Of a stretch of DNA of 64,000 nt, positions 10,766 through 23,188 are shown one piece after another. Positions within the stretch are counted from its first letter, which is position 1, and the number at the start of each line of letters is the position of its first letter. This DNA comes from Rhizomys pruinosus (lineage: Eukaryota; Chordata; Mammalia; Rodentia; Spalacidae): assembly GCA_009823505.1 (NCBI GenBank), contig VZQC01004719.1, forward strand, positions 1,269,444 to 1,333,443, read 5' to 3'. Under the pieces are notes generated by a model that saw only the letters and a list, made by a program, of their open reading frames with translations, was not told where the DNA came from and searched no databases. A program made the translations under genes and the position numbers.

Positions 10766-11380
10766 AAAAATAAAACCCAAAGTTTTCATCTAGTTACCAC
10801 TTTGTGCCAGGAGCCAAAGCTGTCAGGCATACATGCTCACAGAAAATTACTAACTTGCTTATCTCAGGATTTTACCAGCCAGCTTACTTATCTCAGGAGT
10901 TTGGGAGCCAGCTTACCTCAGTTACAGCTAATCAAGCTATTTCTAGACAAGGGATAGTTAGATGTTTAGGGAGATAAACCAAAAAGCCAGGATGCTCAGC
11001 CCACTAGTGTCACTCCATCTGATCCAGATGCACTTTCTATGAATTTAAACAGAGTGAAATATTGGAACATTTCTCGAGAAGACTCTCCTTTCCTAAAAGC
11101 TCTTACAAAAGTAAAATGGAAAGAAAACATTATACTGAGTGATATCATAGGTCAGTTATAAATAATAAAATTGTTTTTCCAGACTTAATAAAAGCTCAGT
11201 CCCTTAAGCAAGGAGCTACATGTGATAGAATTAGTAAGATAGAAGCCTTAGTTATAGTCGTGCATGTTAAAATGCAATACTTGGTCAGAGGCACGTGGTG
11301 GGCTTCTCCTTTAAGAAAAACAGAACTAATTAAGAATCTCTCCCAGGCCATGGCTTGAATTACAGCCTGAAGATAACAAG
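10766..11380 (+). mobile_element. Possible internal remnant of an LTR retroelement
   Basis: Lies directly upstream of the LTR-like segment ending near 11810. Short frames are broken and give no diagnostic gag, pol or env motif. Assignment rests on position only. Confidence 0.25.
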
Positions 11381-11810
11381 TAGCCTTGGGAGGACGGAAA
11401 AATCAGGTGCCAGGAAGGATAAGAAAAAAACAAATTGAAACTTCCAAGGGAAACATTGTCTCACATCTCACAAACAAACTATCCATAGTTTGTGGGTTTA
11501 TGACCACCGTTTATTGCTTATCTTCCCTGTCAAGACAGCGTGATCAATATACCATGTGTAACTGTTTCTGATTGATGTGTAAATTTAATTGGCTTGCTGT
11601 CCTTGTAATCCCAGGTGCGAATTCCTTTAGCAATGGGTCTTCTGTTCCTGGGAGACGTGCTAATCCTTATCTGCTTTCCCTGCTCTGTGATATAAAAACT
11701 TTGAATTGCTCTCAGTAAAGTGTACCAGATTCAAGACCACTCTGGTGTCATGTCTGTCTAATTTTCGCCTAACCTGTGCCCTCCTATCCAAGACCCCAAT
11801 TCCCACAGGC
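11381..11810 (+). mobile_element. ERV-type LTR (probable class II-like), solo or 3' LTR
   Basis: Has LTR-like promoter/polyadenylation layout: TATAAAAAC at about 11691, then a CTCTCAGTAAAGTG polyadenylation-like signal and CCAGATTCAAGACC before a pyrimidine-rich U5-like end closing near ...TTCCCACA. The left boundary is not resolved and no second LTR is visible nearby. Confidence 0.42.
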
Positions 11811-11859
11811 AGAGGGAACCCCTGGCTGGGACGGTCTGTGGCAACTTTGGTAAATTTTT

Positions 11860-12235
11860 ATTGTTAACTTGATACAACCTAGTCACCTGAGAAGAGGGTC
11901 TCTCAATTGAAGAGTTGCCTTGATCATACTGAACTGTGGCCATACTAGTGAGAGATGACCTTGATTGATGATTGATGTGGAAGGACCCAGCAAAATGTAG
12001 TCAACACCATCCCTTAGGAGATGTGGCTGGATTGAGTAAGAAAGGCAGGTGAGCCTGAGATTGAGAAAACTAGAGAGTACATCATTCAAACTGCCTCAAT
12101 CCATCTTTTCTGCTTCAGTTTCTGCCCTGAGTTTTTATTGATGGATCATAATGTGTAAATTGAAATAAACCATTTCTTTCTTGGGTTAATATTGGTCAGA
12201 GTGTTTTATCACAGCAAAAGAAAGTGAAATCATCA
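11860..12235 (+). mobile_element. Rodent MaLR-like LTR, old
   Basis: Starts near TTGTTAACTTGATACAACC and ends GTGTTTTATCACAGCAAAAG, the terminal block it shares with the better-defined MaLR LTRs at 21494 and 58809. An AAATAAACC polyadenylation-like signal is near 12163. Family name not assigned. Confidence 0.5.
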
Positions 12236-12310
12236 GACACATGCACACACACATGCATGTGCACCTGTATATAAATGAACATGTGCACACAGATACAGAT
12301 ACACATGCAT
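12236..12310. repeat. CA-rich low-complexity tract
   Basis: Imperfect ACACATGCAC-type units. Confidence 0.7.
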
Positions 12311-13007
12311 GAATTAACTAGTATCATTTAAGGGCCAAAGAATATTCAATTATATCTTCTTTGATTTTGAGAGAATTCGTAGCTTGAAATTTAACAATGA
12401 GGTTATTTTATACAATGGTTGTATTAAAAATTGAGATATAACTTGAAGTTTATGACTCTATTTTCCCAAGTTCTAAGATTTATGAGAAAGAATCAATGTC
12501 TTCTTTGAAAGTATATTAAAACACACATCAACTTGTTATGCAACCTGGGAATATCAAGTTATATTTCTTTCTGCCTGCATGCGAATCCCAAACGTCTTTT
12601 GGAATTAACCTATAGCTTATTTTCAGACTCTGTCATTTTGGAATATATGTGGAATATACTTTCAAGCATATAAAATTAAAGGGAATGAAAACAACAACAA
12701 CAAAAGAAATAGAAGTATAATCATTACTAAACTGTTCCTCAACTTAAAAATATGTAACTATATCTTAGAACATAAATTTGAAATTCCATGTCTACTATAA
12801 TTTCTGGCAAAACTATGTTAGCATTCTTTAGCACTAATGTGAACTTTGTCAATGTTACAATAATGTGAGTTGGCCATTCACTCTCTTTTAAAATTCTCCA
12901 ACCTATACAAAGTCTTTCAGTGTAACCATGTTACTTCCTAAAGAAAATGATGTTAATAAATTCTTTGTAAACAATATATAGTTCTACTGTGGTTTCATTT
13001 AGTTTTG
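12311..13007. other. Unassigned intergenic sequence
   Basis: AT-rich with no recognised element. Confidence 0.4.
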
Positions 13008-13181
13008 TATTGCTTGCATGTATGTAAACATACTTGCATCATGCAATATCCTTGGAGGTAAGAAATGGGCACCAGAATCCACTGGATCTGGAGTTATAGA
13101 TAGTTGTTAGTCACCATGTGGATGCTGGGTCTTCTGCAAGAGCAGCCAATTGTGCTAACTGGTGAGCCATCTCTCCAGTAG
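13008..13181 (-). mobile_element. B3/B2-family SINE
   Basis: The reverse complement starts CTGGAGAGATGGCTCACCAG and contains the AGCATCCACATGG box. The tail end is diverged. Confidence 0.75.
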
Positions 13182-13919
13182 CTACTACTGTAATTTCTAA
13201 CTGACAAAATTGAGGAAGGTACAATTTGATCTTAGAATAAGGATAAGTAGATCAGCAGGGAAAATCCGTAAATAGTATTCACCTAATTATTGGTAAAAGG
13301 TTAAAAAAAGTGCCTATGAATGGATTTTAATCCAATAAAAATACATAATTCAACCAACTTCTGACATAAGCATTTGTTCCTTCCATGATGTAATTTTCTC
13401 TGATATATACAACTGCTCTGTTTTGGGTTCCTAATGGAGATAAGCATTGTTGCCAGGTCTCTTATTAATGGCGTTCCCTTGATGTGCACTTTGGGTATAC
13501 TTGTTACATTCTGTAATTATTTGTCTATAACTAGCATTCAAATTCATACACTAGGATAATTATATAGCATTTGAGCAGTCTAGAAGGATCACCAATAAAA
13601 TAATCACAAATATAATTATGGGAGAAATCTTATATCTTATAACATGTCTATGCTTATCAATTATTCATAAATTATAATTTATTTCTGTATGTTGTGATGG
13701 ATATAATTTAAGAGAATAAAATGAAACAAAACCTCAAAAATTCTGTACTTGCAAATCCCAGTAATTTTAGTAATTGTGTAGTTAATTAAAATTTTATACT
13801 TTTTTCTATCACAAATACTATTGATAAAATTGCAATACTACAAAAAAGAAAGTTAGAAAATATATAAGTACATTCAGGTTTTTGAAGGTATTCTATATTT
13901 TAGATATCACTGGATTTAT
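13182..13919. other. Unassigned intergenic sequence
   Basis: Very AT-rich. A 62-codon open stretch on the minus strand (13301-13489) has no recognisable features. Confidence 0.4.
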
Positions 13920-14095
13920 TTTTTGCATTTATTTATTTATTTATTTATTTTATTGTTAATATAGCATCTCCCAGTATCTCCAACTGCTCTGGAACTTGCT
14001 GTGTAGATGAAGCTGGCCTTGATTTCATAGCTATCTGGCAGCCTTTGTCTCCAGAATACTGCAACAAAAGGCATGTGTGTCACCATATGTAGCCT
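13920..14095 (-). mobile_element. B1 SINE, old, with (TTTA)n tail
   Basis: Diverged B1 on the minus strand (TGTGTAGATGAAGCTGGCCTTGA matches the reverse complement of the B1 body). A (TTTA)n tract at 13926-13949 forms its tail. Confidence 0.72.
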
Positions 14096-14192
14096 TGGAT
14101 TTACTTTTTATGGTATCCTCTCTGACAAAAATTTCCTATCCAACTCTGCTCCGCATTACTTCTAAATTTTTACTGTTTTTTTCTCACCTGTT

Positions 14193-14490
14193 GTCTTAGT
14201 CCATTCATGTTGCTTATTCTAAGAAAATATACACTACGTGACTTGAAAGCAATAGAAAATACACCCCCCCCATATTTTATAGGTTGGGAATTCTAGAGTT
14301 GGCTCCTTCCTATGTTGTCTCCCCTGATAACAAAGGGCTTGCTAACTCTCTAGATTCCCATTTATAAAGACATTTCCATTTATATGGACAGGGCCTTCTT
14401 AGCATGTGTTGCTTCTTATACCATCCTATTAAGGGTTAAGATTTCTTCATATTAATTTGGGGAATTCAGCAATTATTCCACAGCATCTCT
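14193..14490 (+). mobile_element. MST/MLT-like MaLR LTR fragment
   Basis: TGTCTTAGTCCATTCATGTTGCT, then a GGTTGGGAATTC block, a TATAAAGACA segment and GGGTTAAGATTTCTTCATAT appear in the order found in mammalian MST/MLT1 LTRs. Diverged and approximate. Confidence 0.45.
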
Positions 14491-16430
14491 CTCTCCTTTC
14501 TCTGTAAATTTCCCATGACTCTCCTTACCCATCTTATCTTGGGGGCAGTTAACAGTCTCAACTGTGATGATCCTAGACAAGCAGTAACATCTGAGTTCCA
14601 TCTTCTCTCCGTGAAAACACAGTCTTGTACAACAGATGATATTTGAGACCTGAAGTTAGTTCAAAATCAAATACACTTTGTGTAGAGATTATTTGAAGCA
14701 TTTTTACCAACCCTGAAATAATCACAGTAAATAACTAAAACACAATTATTTTTTTAAACTTTTAAATGAAAATCTGAAGAATATTACAGGTAACCCATTG
14801 AAATAAAGAAAATTACAACCTTTTATCTACACAAGCTGTTATAACCAATTAAAACTTTTATCTGATAAACAATAGTTAATTCTTAAGTAAAAGGATAATG
14901 CCATTTGTCAAACACAGATCATCATAATTGACATGAATGTCAGGGCTAGTTTGTTGTCTTTATCTGGAAGCGGAGCAGATCCTGTTTACATAGGAGAAGT
15001 AGCTTTTCGACATGGAGGAAGATGCACAAACCAGGAGCATTGATTCTGTTGCTCTTCATGTTTACATTTCTGAGAAATATTCTAGGGTCCTGAGAAAGAG
15101 ATTTCGGGATCATAAAAGTATCAAAAGTCAAGTTCAGTCTTCAAAATAACATAAATACTTCTCAAAGGCAGAAAGTACTTGTAATTTCCTAAGATAAATG
15201 GCAAGTAACGCAGAAGGGAAGTAACTTCTTTGACCTTCAACAGAGAATAAATCCTCTTATTGTAAACTTATGTTTGTCTTTAAGGTGGAAATATAAGTGA
15301 ATAATGTGTTTGTTCACTTGAAAAAATTGTGATTTTTTTTTCCATTGTGTTCACTGAAATGCTTTCTTATTATATTACAGTGGTTTTTTTGCAATTCAAT
15401 TTTTAGCTTATTATCTGCATTTTTGTAGGTTAAAGAGATTTACACATATGTGTACATAAACATATAAATAAGTTAAAAGTAGACTTACAAACACATAATT
15501 GTTCATACATATTTTATTCTTTTGCCTCTTATTTTATTTTTATTTAATCATTTGATGCTTGATTTTAACCTGGTGAGAAAGAAACTAATTTAAAATTTTA
15601 AATTGAAATCTCAGTATTGTGCAGTGTTTGATCAAAGTCGCATTAATCACAATTGTCAAGACTCTGGATTCCATAATGTACTTTTCCCAATAATAGCCTG
15701 TCCTCTGGTGTTATTAATTATTAACATAGATGTTGAAAATATTAACATTTCTAGATTTATTCTCTTCAAATTATGCATTTCATTGTGAAATAAAGTGTTA
15801 ATGTGTGCATGCTTTTTCAGTATATTCCTTTATCTTGACTACCATTGACCAAAAGGTTATGTGGCTTCAGAATGTGTCTTATTCCTACTATATTTATACA
15901 TAGAACAGAAACATGGGGCATAAGCCATGGAACATACAAAATAACTTACACTTACATTGGGATTAAAATAATTATATATAAAATGCACTGTGTATGTTAC
16001 ATTGTTATGTCACATAACTAAGATAGGTAATTTTGTTATAAAATCATTAAATATATCCTTTTAAGTTATAAACAGTCCAAATGAAATAGTGAAATATATA
16101 GTGGAACTCATCCAATAACATGCTTTCATCTATCTTGCAATTGCTCCAAATATTGGAAAGTTTGGTAAATAAATTTTAATTTGACTATATAGATAAAATA
16201 AGTCTTTTTAACTTAACACAATATTTCATGAAAATGTCAACATTTTTATTTTATGTGAATCAGATAATCCACCTTTTTTGCTGAAGTCACTGATGAATAT
16301 GTAATTCTGTTAACACTTATATTCAAAACAAATTGACATCTGCTTATTCAAATTGAAAATACCTGACTCTATAGCCTTAATTTTTTAAATGGCTCTTTAC
16401 CTGTTCTGTATTAGAAGATATTTCAGAACT
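14491..16430. other. Unassigned intergenic sequence
   Basis: About 1.9 kb of AT-rich sequence with no gene, SINE or LTR I can name. Confidence 0.4.
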
Positions 16431-16442
16431 GTGTGTGTGCGT

Positions 16443-16474
<32 letters not shown>
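16431..16474. repeat. (GT)n microsatellite
   Basis: Alternating GT with one C and one A interruption. Confidence 0.95.
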
Positions 16475-17062
16475 ACGTGCATGAATGTGAGTGCATGTTT
16501 TTGGGTGTGTGCTTATAGGTATTTGTGCTGTGACATTAACCAGGTGCCTCATGCTTGCTAAGCACACTTTCATTGAGCTATCCTCTCATACCTCAGACAT
16601 GTTTAATTATCAATAATACATTTATTATCTACCTTTTGAAAGATTTCCTTGAGCCACAGTGCATATTTATTTCAGCACTAGATTTTTATATGCTAAGCAA
16701 TGTACCCCATCTAGAACATTTTTAACTCTCGTTTCTTTTACTCAATCTCCCTATCTAATTTCTAACAGTCATGGTTCCAACAGGTGTTTGTGCATAGCAC
16801 AAGAACTTGGCACTTTGAGACTCTTCAAAAAATTTCAAGTGACCCTATGCATGTTTATTATTGCAAAAATTTAGGATACCCATACTTTGCCACAAAACTA
16901 ATTGAAGGAAATATTGGCCTGATTCACAGGGTAAGGGAATCTGTGCAATCCCATCAAATTTAATTCACATTAACAGTCCTTCACTGTTCAGGGCCATCCA
17001 TATGACGCAACAGCTTTTGCACAAAGCATAAGCAGAAAAATATCAGTATCAGCTATCTCTGT
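16475..17062. other. Unassigned intergenic sequence
   Basis: No recognised element apart from GT-like decay next to the microsatellite. Confidence 0.4.
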
Positions 17063-17078
17063 AGAATGAATACCAGCA

Positions 17079-17242
17079 CCGGGCATGGTGGCACACACCT
17101 TTAATCCTAGCACTCGAGAGGCAGAGGCAGGTGGATCTTTGTGAGTTCAAGGCAAGCCTGGTCTACAGAGTGAGTTCCAGGACAGCCAGAGCTACAGGGA
17201 GACCCTGTCTCAAAAAACCAAAAAAAAAAAAAAAAAAAAAGA
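17079..17242 (+). mobile_element. B1 SINE, young
   Basis: Full B1 body followed by a long pure A tail (about 17220-17240). A perfect 16-bp TSD, AGAATGAATACCAGCA, at 17063-17078 and 17243-17258 marks it as a recent insertion. Confidence 0.97.
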
Positions 17243-17258
17243 AGAATGAATACCAGCA

Positions 17259-18044
17259 ATTATAAGTGCTGTTAAAATATAGAAGTTCCTTGGTATGAGT
17301 AATCTGAATTCACTGGAAAAGGATTAGTTCAAATTCTCAGATAATGTATAATTACTTAATTTCTGTGAAGCTGACTATTTAATCATGTTTTTTCCATTAA
17401 ATATATTTATTTGTTAAAATAACTTAAGTCCAAATACAACTTGAATCTGCATTGAGTTATGCCTACAATTCATGTTTTAATTGAAATGTCAGTATTTAAC
17501 ACCTGACACTGTTAAAAGACAATAAACTGTTATTCAATTTGAAATGGTCACTTGTATTAGAGCTCAACAATTAATTGTGAAATATATCTGTGGGAAACTC
17601 CAAATAAATAATAATAAGGATGTTTCAAAAACCTACTGCAGTCAATCTTGAAACCCTGATCAAGATTTAATAGATACACAATGACAAGTTAACAAACAAA
17701 AGGTAACAGTCTCCCACAGTCTTTAACATCTGATTGGCTAAGGAGACAATTAAAGCTTAAACAGTCCTAACAGGGCTACTAATGGAGAACTGAAAAACAA
17801 AAACAAATCCAAAGAGCAACAAACAACAAAGCACTTTTGATTCATACAGAAGGCCATATTCATCTCTGAAAACAGAAAGCAGACACCCTCAGGCAACATT
17901 CTTTCAGAGAAAAACAAGGATCGATAGATTACCACAGTGTTGGGATTTTTATCCAATTCCTCAAGTCTATGTTGGGATTTTGACTGGCTTGAGTTTATAA
18001 GGGTGTTTGTTCATGCTGTCAGCATTGTATGCGTTCATATGAGT
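17259..18044. other. Unassigned intergenic sequence
   Basis: No recognised gene or repeat. A minus-strand open stretch at 17750-17956 looks like chance. Confidence 0.4.
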
Positions 18045-18059
18045 AAGAAGTGGATAAAA

Positions 18060-18291
18060 GGGGCTGGAGAGATGGCTCAGTGGTTAAGAGCACCGATTGC
18101 TCTTGCAGAGGACCCAGGTTCGGTTCTCAGCACCCACATGGCAGCTAAAAACTGTCTTTAACTCCAGTTCCAGGGGAATCTGAAGCCCTCTTCTGAGCTC
18201 CGCGGCATTGCACAACTCGGGTTCACCAACCTACATGCAGACAGTTCACTCATACATATAAAAAAATAATAAATTAAAAAGAGTTAAAAAA
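18060..18291 (+). mobile_element. B2 SINE, young
   Basis: Near-consensus B2 (GGGGCTGGAGAGATGGCTCA...) with an A-rich tail. A perfect 15-bp TSD, AAGAAGTGGATAAAA, lies at 18045-18059 and 18292-18306. Confidence 0.97.
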
Positions 18292-18458
18292 AAGAAGTGG
18301 ATAAAAACTCCAACACTATGTGAGGAACCACTGGCAAGTGGTAACTATTGGAAAGGGGAGATTCAGTCTCCTTTAAGTGTGAAACTTTTAGTAGGTTAGC
18401 CTCCACTGGATGAAATCACACAGAATGGCATTTGGGGACAGAAACCTGATTCTACAGC

Positions 18459-18461
<3 letters not shown>

Positions 18462-18505
<44 letters not shown>
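18462..18505. repeat. (GT)22 microsatellite
   Basis: Pure alternating GT. It explains the poly-Val/Cys open frames here. Confidence 0.97.
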
Positions 18506-18508
<3 letters not shown>

Positions 18509-19139
18509 GCAATTGGTAACAATGGATTTTCCACCAGGAAAGAGAAAGAAATGGATGCTAATGCTCAACCAGATTTCTTCTTTTTATTCAGCGCAGGCCC
18601 CCAGTATGATGGAATGGTGCCACCCACAGTTAAGGTGCATCACCTTAACTTAAGTAATATAAATGAAATAGAACATGGTCTTCAGAGTGAAACAACAGCC
18701 ACCTTCCTCATATCACCTGTGCCTAGAGACTATCACAATCAGGCCTGTTGACTGGTATTTCCTCAGAGAAAAAGGGGAGCATCATTGGACCATCAGCGGA
18801 GACTCCAGTCGTCTGTTTACAGTCCTGTTCATAGCATGGAGGCTCTGGGGAGATTCTAGAGAGTAAGCTGTGGCAGGTTAACAGAGAGGGACCACATTGA
18901 TATATGGCTGTGGAGAAGCCATCATGCCTGCTGGGTGAAGACTTCCCAATGCAGCTGTTTGGGGCCACCACATGCTCCTGTAAGAAGCTCCTCATTAATG
19001 CTATGTAAGTAAGCCAAGTAAAGTCACTGGCTCCATGGGGTGAAAAAAATAAATTCAGTTTCTATTCTTCAATTGAAGGCCAAATAAATGTGCATTTTCC
19101 GAACTGCTAAATGTGATGTTCTTAAGATACTTGAGTTTA
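18506..19139. other. Unassigned intergenic sequence
   Basis: Overlapping short open stretches on both strands (18410-18995) have no homology I recognise. No gene call. Confidence 0.4.
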
Positions 19140-19290
19140 TACACACATGTATACATATATGTGTGTATGTATATATGTGTATCTATATAGAGTATATATA
19201 TGTATACTACATCACACACACACACACACCTATACTGACAGACAGACATATAGACAGACAGACAGACACACACACACACATACACATACA
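19140..19290. repeat. Compound TA/TG, CA and GACA simple repeats
   Basis: Successive tracts of TATG/TATA, (AC)n at 19213-19229, (AGAC)n around 19238-19268 and (AC)n again. Confidence 0.9.
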
Positions 19291-19566
19291 CGAGAAAAGC
19301 ATACTGAGTTAAAATAGTTATCTAACCAAAGAATATTCTTTCCTCTGGCTTTAAGTTCATCATATTTGCAATTTGATATTGAAGAGAATATTTGTATATA
19401 TTTTATGTAAGTACATATGCATTTTTATTAACTTTTGAATGTCATGATATAAATGTCTCAAATATAATGATAGATAGCTAATCTATTTTGTGTTCAGACA
19501 TTTTCAAAATAGTGATACAATTTATCAATACATTAATTTTGTGGGGTTCTTTTGTTTGTTTGTTTT

Positions 19567-19711
19567 TGGTTTTTTGAGACAGGGTTACCCCTTAGTCCTA
19601 GCTGGCCTGGCACTCTCTCTGTAGACCAGGCTGGTTTTGAACTCACAAAGATCAGCCTGCCTCTGCCTCCCAAGTGCTGGGTTTAAAGGCATGCACCACC
19701 ACTCACAGCTA
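19567..19711 (-). mobile_element. B1 SINE
   Basis: Reverse-complement B1 with GACCAGGCTGGTTTTGAACT and CCCAAGTGCTGGG. The T-rich end (19544-19575) is its A tail. Confidence 0.92.
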
Positions 19712-20102
19712 TTAATTTTGTTTTTATCCATTTCATATTTATGTTTCAGTTAACCACCTCAAACTATGTCAAGTAAACTTCATTCTATGGTTTACTAGCA
19801 TATGTATTCCTAGTTTATTCATATTTTTTGAAAAGTAATCAGAATATCACATATCTTTTTAATTTGTTTAACAGTTAAATCTACCAAATGTTGGGGTGCT
19901 TTCAAATGCGTGAAATCATTTACATCTTTCCAATCAACTATCATTTCCAAATTCCATCATAGATTAATCACAACACAAAATTCATAGTGGTTTGATGCTT
20001 TTCCACATGTGGAAGTTCCAGGACATAGATCATAGGCTTTACATGTACTATGCTAGTTTGGTCTTACTATATTACAGACAAGGTTAAAAAAATCAATATC
20101 TC

Positions 20103-20245
20103 CGGGCGTGGTGGTGCACGCCTTTAATCCTAGCACTTGGGAGGCAGAGGCAGGAGGATCTTTGTGAGTTCAAGGCCAGCCTGGTCTACAGAGTGAGTTC
20201 CAGGACAGCTGGGGCTACAGGGAGACCCTGTCTCGAAAAGACCGA

Positions 20246-20292
<47 letters not shown>

Positions 20293-20300
20293 ATATATAA
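20103..20300 (+). mobile_element. B1 SINE with (AAAT)n tail
   Basis: Near-consensus B1 (CCGGGCGTGGTGGTGCACGC...) ending in GAAAAGACC, followed by an (AAAT)n tract at about 20245-20294. Its 5' flank (GGTTAAAAAAATCAATATC, 20085-20103) is not repeated downstream, so no normal TSD is seen. Confidence 0.94.
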
Positions 20301-21493
20301 ATCTGCAATTCTGTCATTGCTAACGAATTTTATTTGGTCAGATATTCTGCAAAGATGAACCAGCTTCTGGTGCATTTCATTCTGTGTCTGGAGTTTGAGG
20401 AAAGATTATATCATCAGGGCTTAGATAGTTGAATTAGGAATCCTTTACATGTTTAGGTGTTTATTTTGTAACCAGTTGGAGGGAAATAATTTACTGAGAC
20501 TCATGATTCATATTCTATGAACTCTTCTGAGCTTGATTGATAGCAACAAAATTTTGTAAAAGAAAATAGAAATACTCAGAATTTCTTGAGACTTGGCCTC
20601 TTAGCTATCACACGAGATTTTAATAGCAAATGCAAGTTACAAGGTTAGCACTTACTTGCATTTATATGTTATAAATAATATAAATTTTCATTTGATGGGA
20701 AAGTCAAAGGCAATTGTTAAGAAAAATGCTGACCATTTTTTGAAATTATATGTGACATACCCTGAAACATCTCCTAATATTTCTTGTCATTTTGCATGTG
20801 ATTTGATAGTAAAAAGAAATTTGTCAGTAATGGAAAAATTGTGATTGCAAGATAAAATGTGAATCACTAAATTACAGGACTAAATATTAGCTAAGGTTAC
20901 TGAATGTTTGGAAATGTTAACAGTTTCAAAACATAGATTCCTAGAAATGAATTGATTTTACTTCCATTTAAATAACTCAAATGATACTTTTACACTGCTT
21001 TTTTCAAATATTTATTAAAATGTAACTCCTATTGCTTGACCACAATTCACTTATCTTCTTCAGAAATCATGTAAGTGCTTTCTGAGAATGGAACAAAAAA
21101 AAAACTATGTGGTAATGTGTAATGTGTAAAATAAACCATTTATATTCTAAAAGGAAGTTATAAACTTGAATTTCCTGATTTCTTTGTAAAAAGTAATATA
21201 TATTTTCTCCCACAAGGCATTTGTATGATGCTGATTTTACAGGATACTTAGTAGCAACGTGTACTAACAAATACTTGGCTATTAAGATACTTCTATAATT
21301 TTTGGCATGAGATTTGTGAACATAGTTTTTTTTTTAAGGATTTGCTCCTTACCAAAATTTTTAAAATATTTTCTTTCATAATCATTAGTAATTAAAAATT
21401 TACAGTACTAAAATAGAATAGAAGCAGGTAAAAAGGAAATTAAGATGGATTGAAAAATTATGTATGAGACGCATAAAAATTCTATAAACAAAT
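20301..21493. other. Unassigned intergenic sequence with L1-like tail
   Basis: No gene. The last part (about 21440-21480, GATTGAAAAATTATGTATGAGACGCATAAAAATTC) resembles the L1-type 3' end seen near 44775-44812. Confidence 0.4.
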
Positions 21494-21852
21494 TGTGGTG
21501 GTTTGAATGAGTGTCCCCCATAGGCTGTAAGTGTTCAGACATTTGTCTCCAGTTGGTGGCACTGTTTTTGGAGGTCTTCGAAGGTGTGGCCATGCTAGAG
21601 GAAGTATGTTACTGGGGGCAGGCTTAGTGAGTTTAACAAGCCTTGTGGTCTCCAGTCGCTCTCTCTCTGCTTCCTGTGCTCTTTGTGAGATGTGACCCTC
21701 AGCTTGCTGCTCCAGATCCAGCTGCCATGCCTCCCGCCACAATGGACTCTAATTCCCTGGGAACCATCAATCATAAGCTCAAATAAACTCTTCCTTTCAT
21801 AAGTTCTTTGGTCATGGTGTTTTATCACAGCAACAGAAAAGTGACTAATACA
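21494..21852 (+). repeat. MaLR 5' LTR
   Basis: TG...CA ends and a CAAATAAACTC polyadenylation-like signal near 21780. It is the direct partner of 23189-23547. Confidence 0.87.
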
Positions 21853-22470
21853 GTTATTTGGTACCAGATAGTGGGCTGTTGGCTTTGAAGAACCTGACCA
21901 TGTGGATGTTTGGAGAAATGTGGAAGACTTTGGAACTTTGGGCTAGAAAAGCTGTTGACTACTGTAGCAGAGCTTAAGGGGCTGTTCTAGTGGAGGCCTG
22001 GAAGAAAGCATTGCTGCAAAAGATGTGGTTCCAGAGGAAAATAAAGACTTAGGCAGCAACTGGGATATTTTGATAAAGAGTCTGGCAGCAGTTTGCCCGC
22101 AGCCCAAATGCTTGCCTGATGCTAAGTTGAAAAGCAATTGACTGATGTCTTTGGTGGAGGATATTTCAAGACAGCCTAATGTAGAAATGGTGGTGTGGCT
22201 TTTAATGGTGAATATTATACAGATCTAAAGTGAAAAAGAGCAAATGGGGCAGAAGGAAATGCATAATGTACAGTTTGGATCTGAAAACTGCACTAGGAAG
22301 ATTAAAGGTGTGGCCAAGGCATGTGAAGGAGAGGCTCCCTTTCATAAGGAGACTAAAGTGATTATGGAGAGGCCTGGAGATTACAAGTAAACAAAAGAAT
22401 CAGTACCTTCAGGGCAAGACCACACCCAGCTAATCCTCCAACAAGTCCAGAGCAGAGAAAAATTGCAAAT

Positions 22471-23004
22471 GTGGTTAAAGTAGGAGACAGTCCATCCCGA
22501 ATTTGCAGCCAGATTCAGCAATTTCATTCAGGTGGTGCTGGGTTTAGAGGCATGAAGTTTGCAAGAGTGAAGGGGTCTTCAGTTCTTCCTCCATGGTTTC
22601 AGAGAGCTGCCAAGGTCAGGCAGAGTGCAGCAGGGGTGTCCCTGCATAAAGAAGGCCCTGACAGGACATTGTGTGAAGCTGTGAATGTGAAGCCTGGTTG
22701 GCAGTGGAGACCCCAAGAAGACATTCGAGATGCCAGAGCTGTGAGATATTTGCCAAGGAGAGCTGCATACAGGGAGAGGTACCGGCCTAAGAAAGAGATG
22801 TATGTTGCAAGCAAAGCTGGAAGAGTGAGCCATCTAAGCCCTTTGGAAGTAAAGTCCCAGAAGTCGCACATGGAGCCTACTGGACTTGGTTTTTGCTCTT
22901 CTGGTTTTCAGTCTTGTTTTGGTCCAGTATTTCCTCACTATGCCTTTCCTCCCTTTTGGAATGGGAATGTGTATTCGGTTCCACTGTACATTGGGAGTAT
23001 GTAA
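22471..23004 (+). other. 177-codon open stretch in the MaLR interior
   Basis: Continuous open frame inside a non-autonomous MaLR interior. Composition (Arg/Pro/Gly/Ser-rich) and position match the conserved but apparently non-coding MaLR internal sequence; no retroviral domain is visible. Not called as a gene. Confidence 0.35.
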
Positions 23005-23188
23005 CTTGTCTTTTGATTTTACAGTAGCTTTCAGTTTAGGAGCTTGGCCTGAGTCTCAGAAGAGACTTAGGACTGTAGACTTTTGAATGGCATTGAAACT
23101 GGTAAAGACTATGGGGACTTTTAAAGGTTGGACTAAATGCATTTTGCATTTTATATGGTCAGGAGCCTATGGGGGCCAGGGAGTGGAA

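Noticed and set aside
18410..18751. 113-codon frame with a Cys/Val run
   Set aside because: Driven by the (GT)n microsatellite; no support beyond chance.
22471..23004. 177-codon frame as a retroviral gag gene
   Set aside because: It lies in a MaLR interior and lacks capsid or nucleocapsid motifs.
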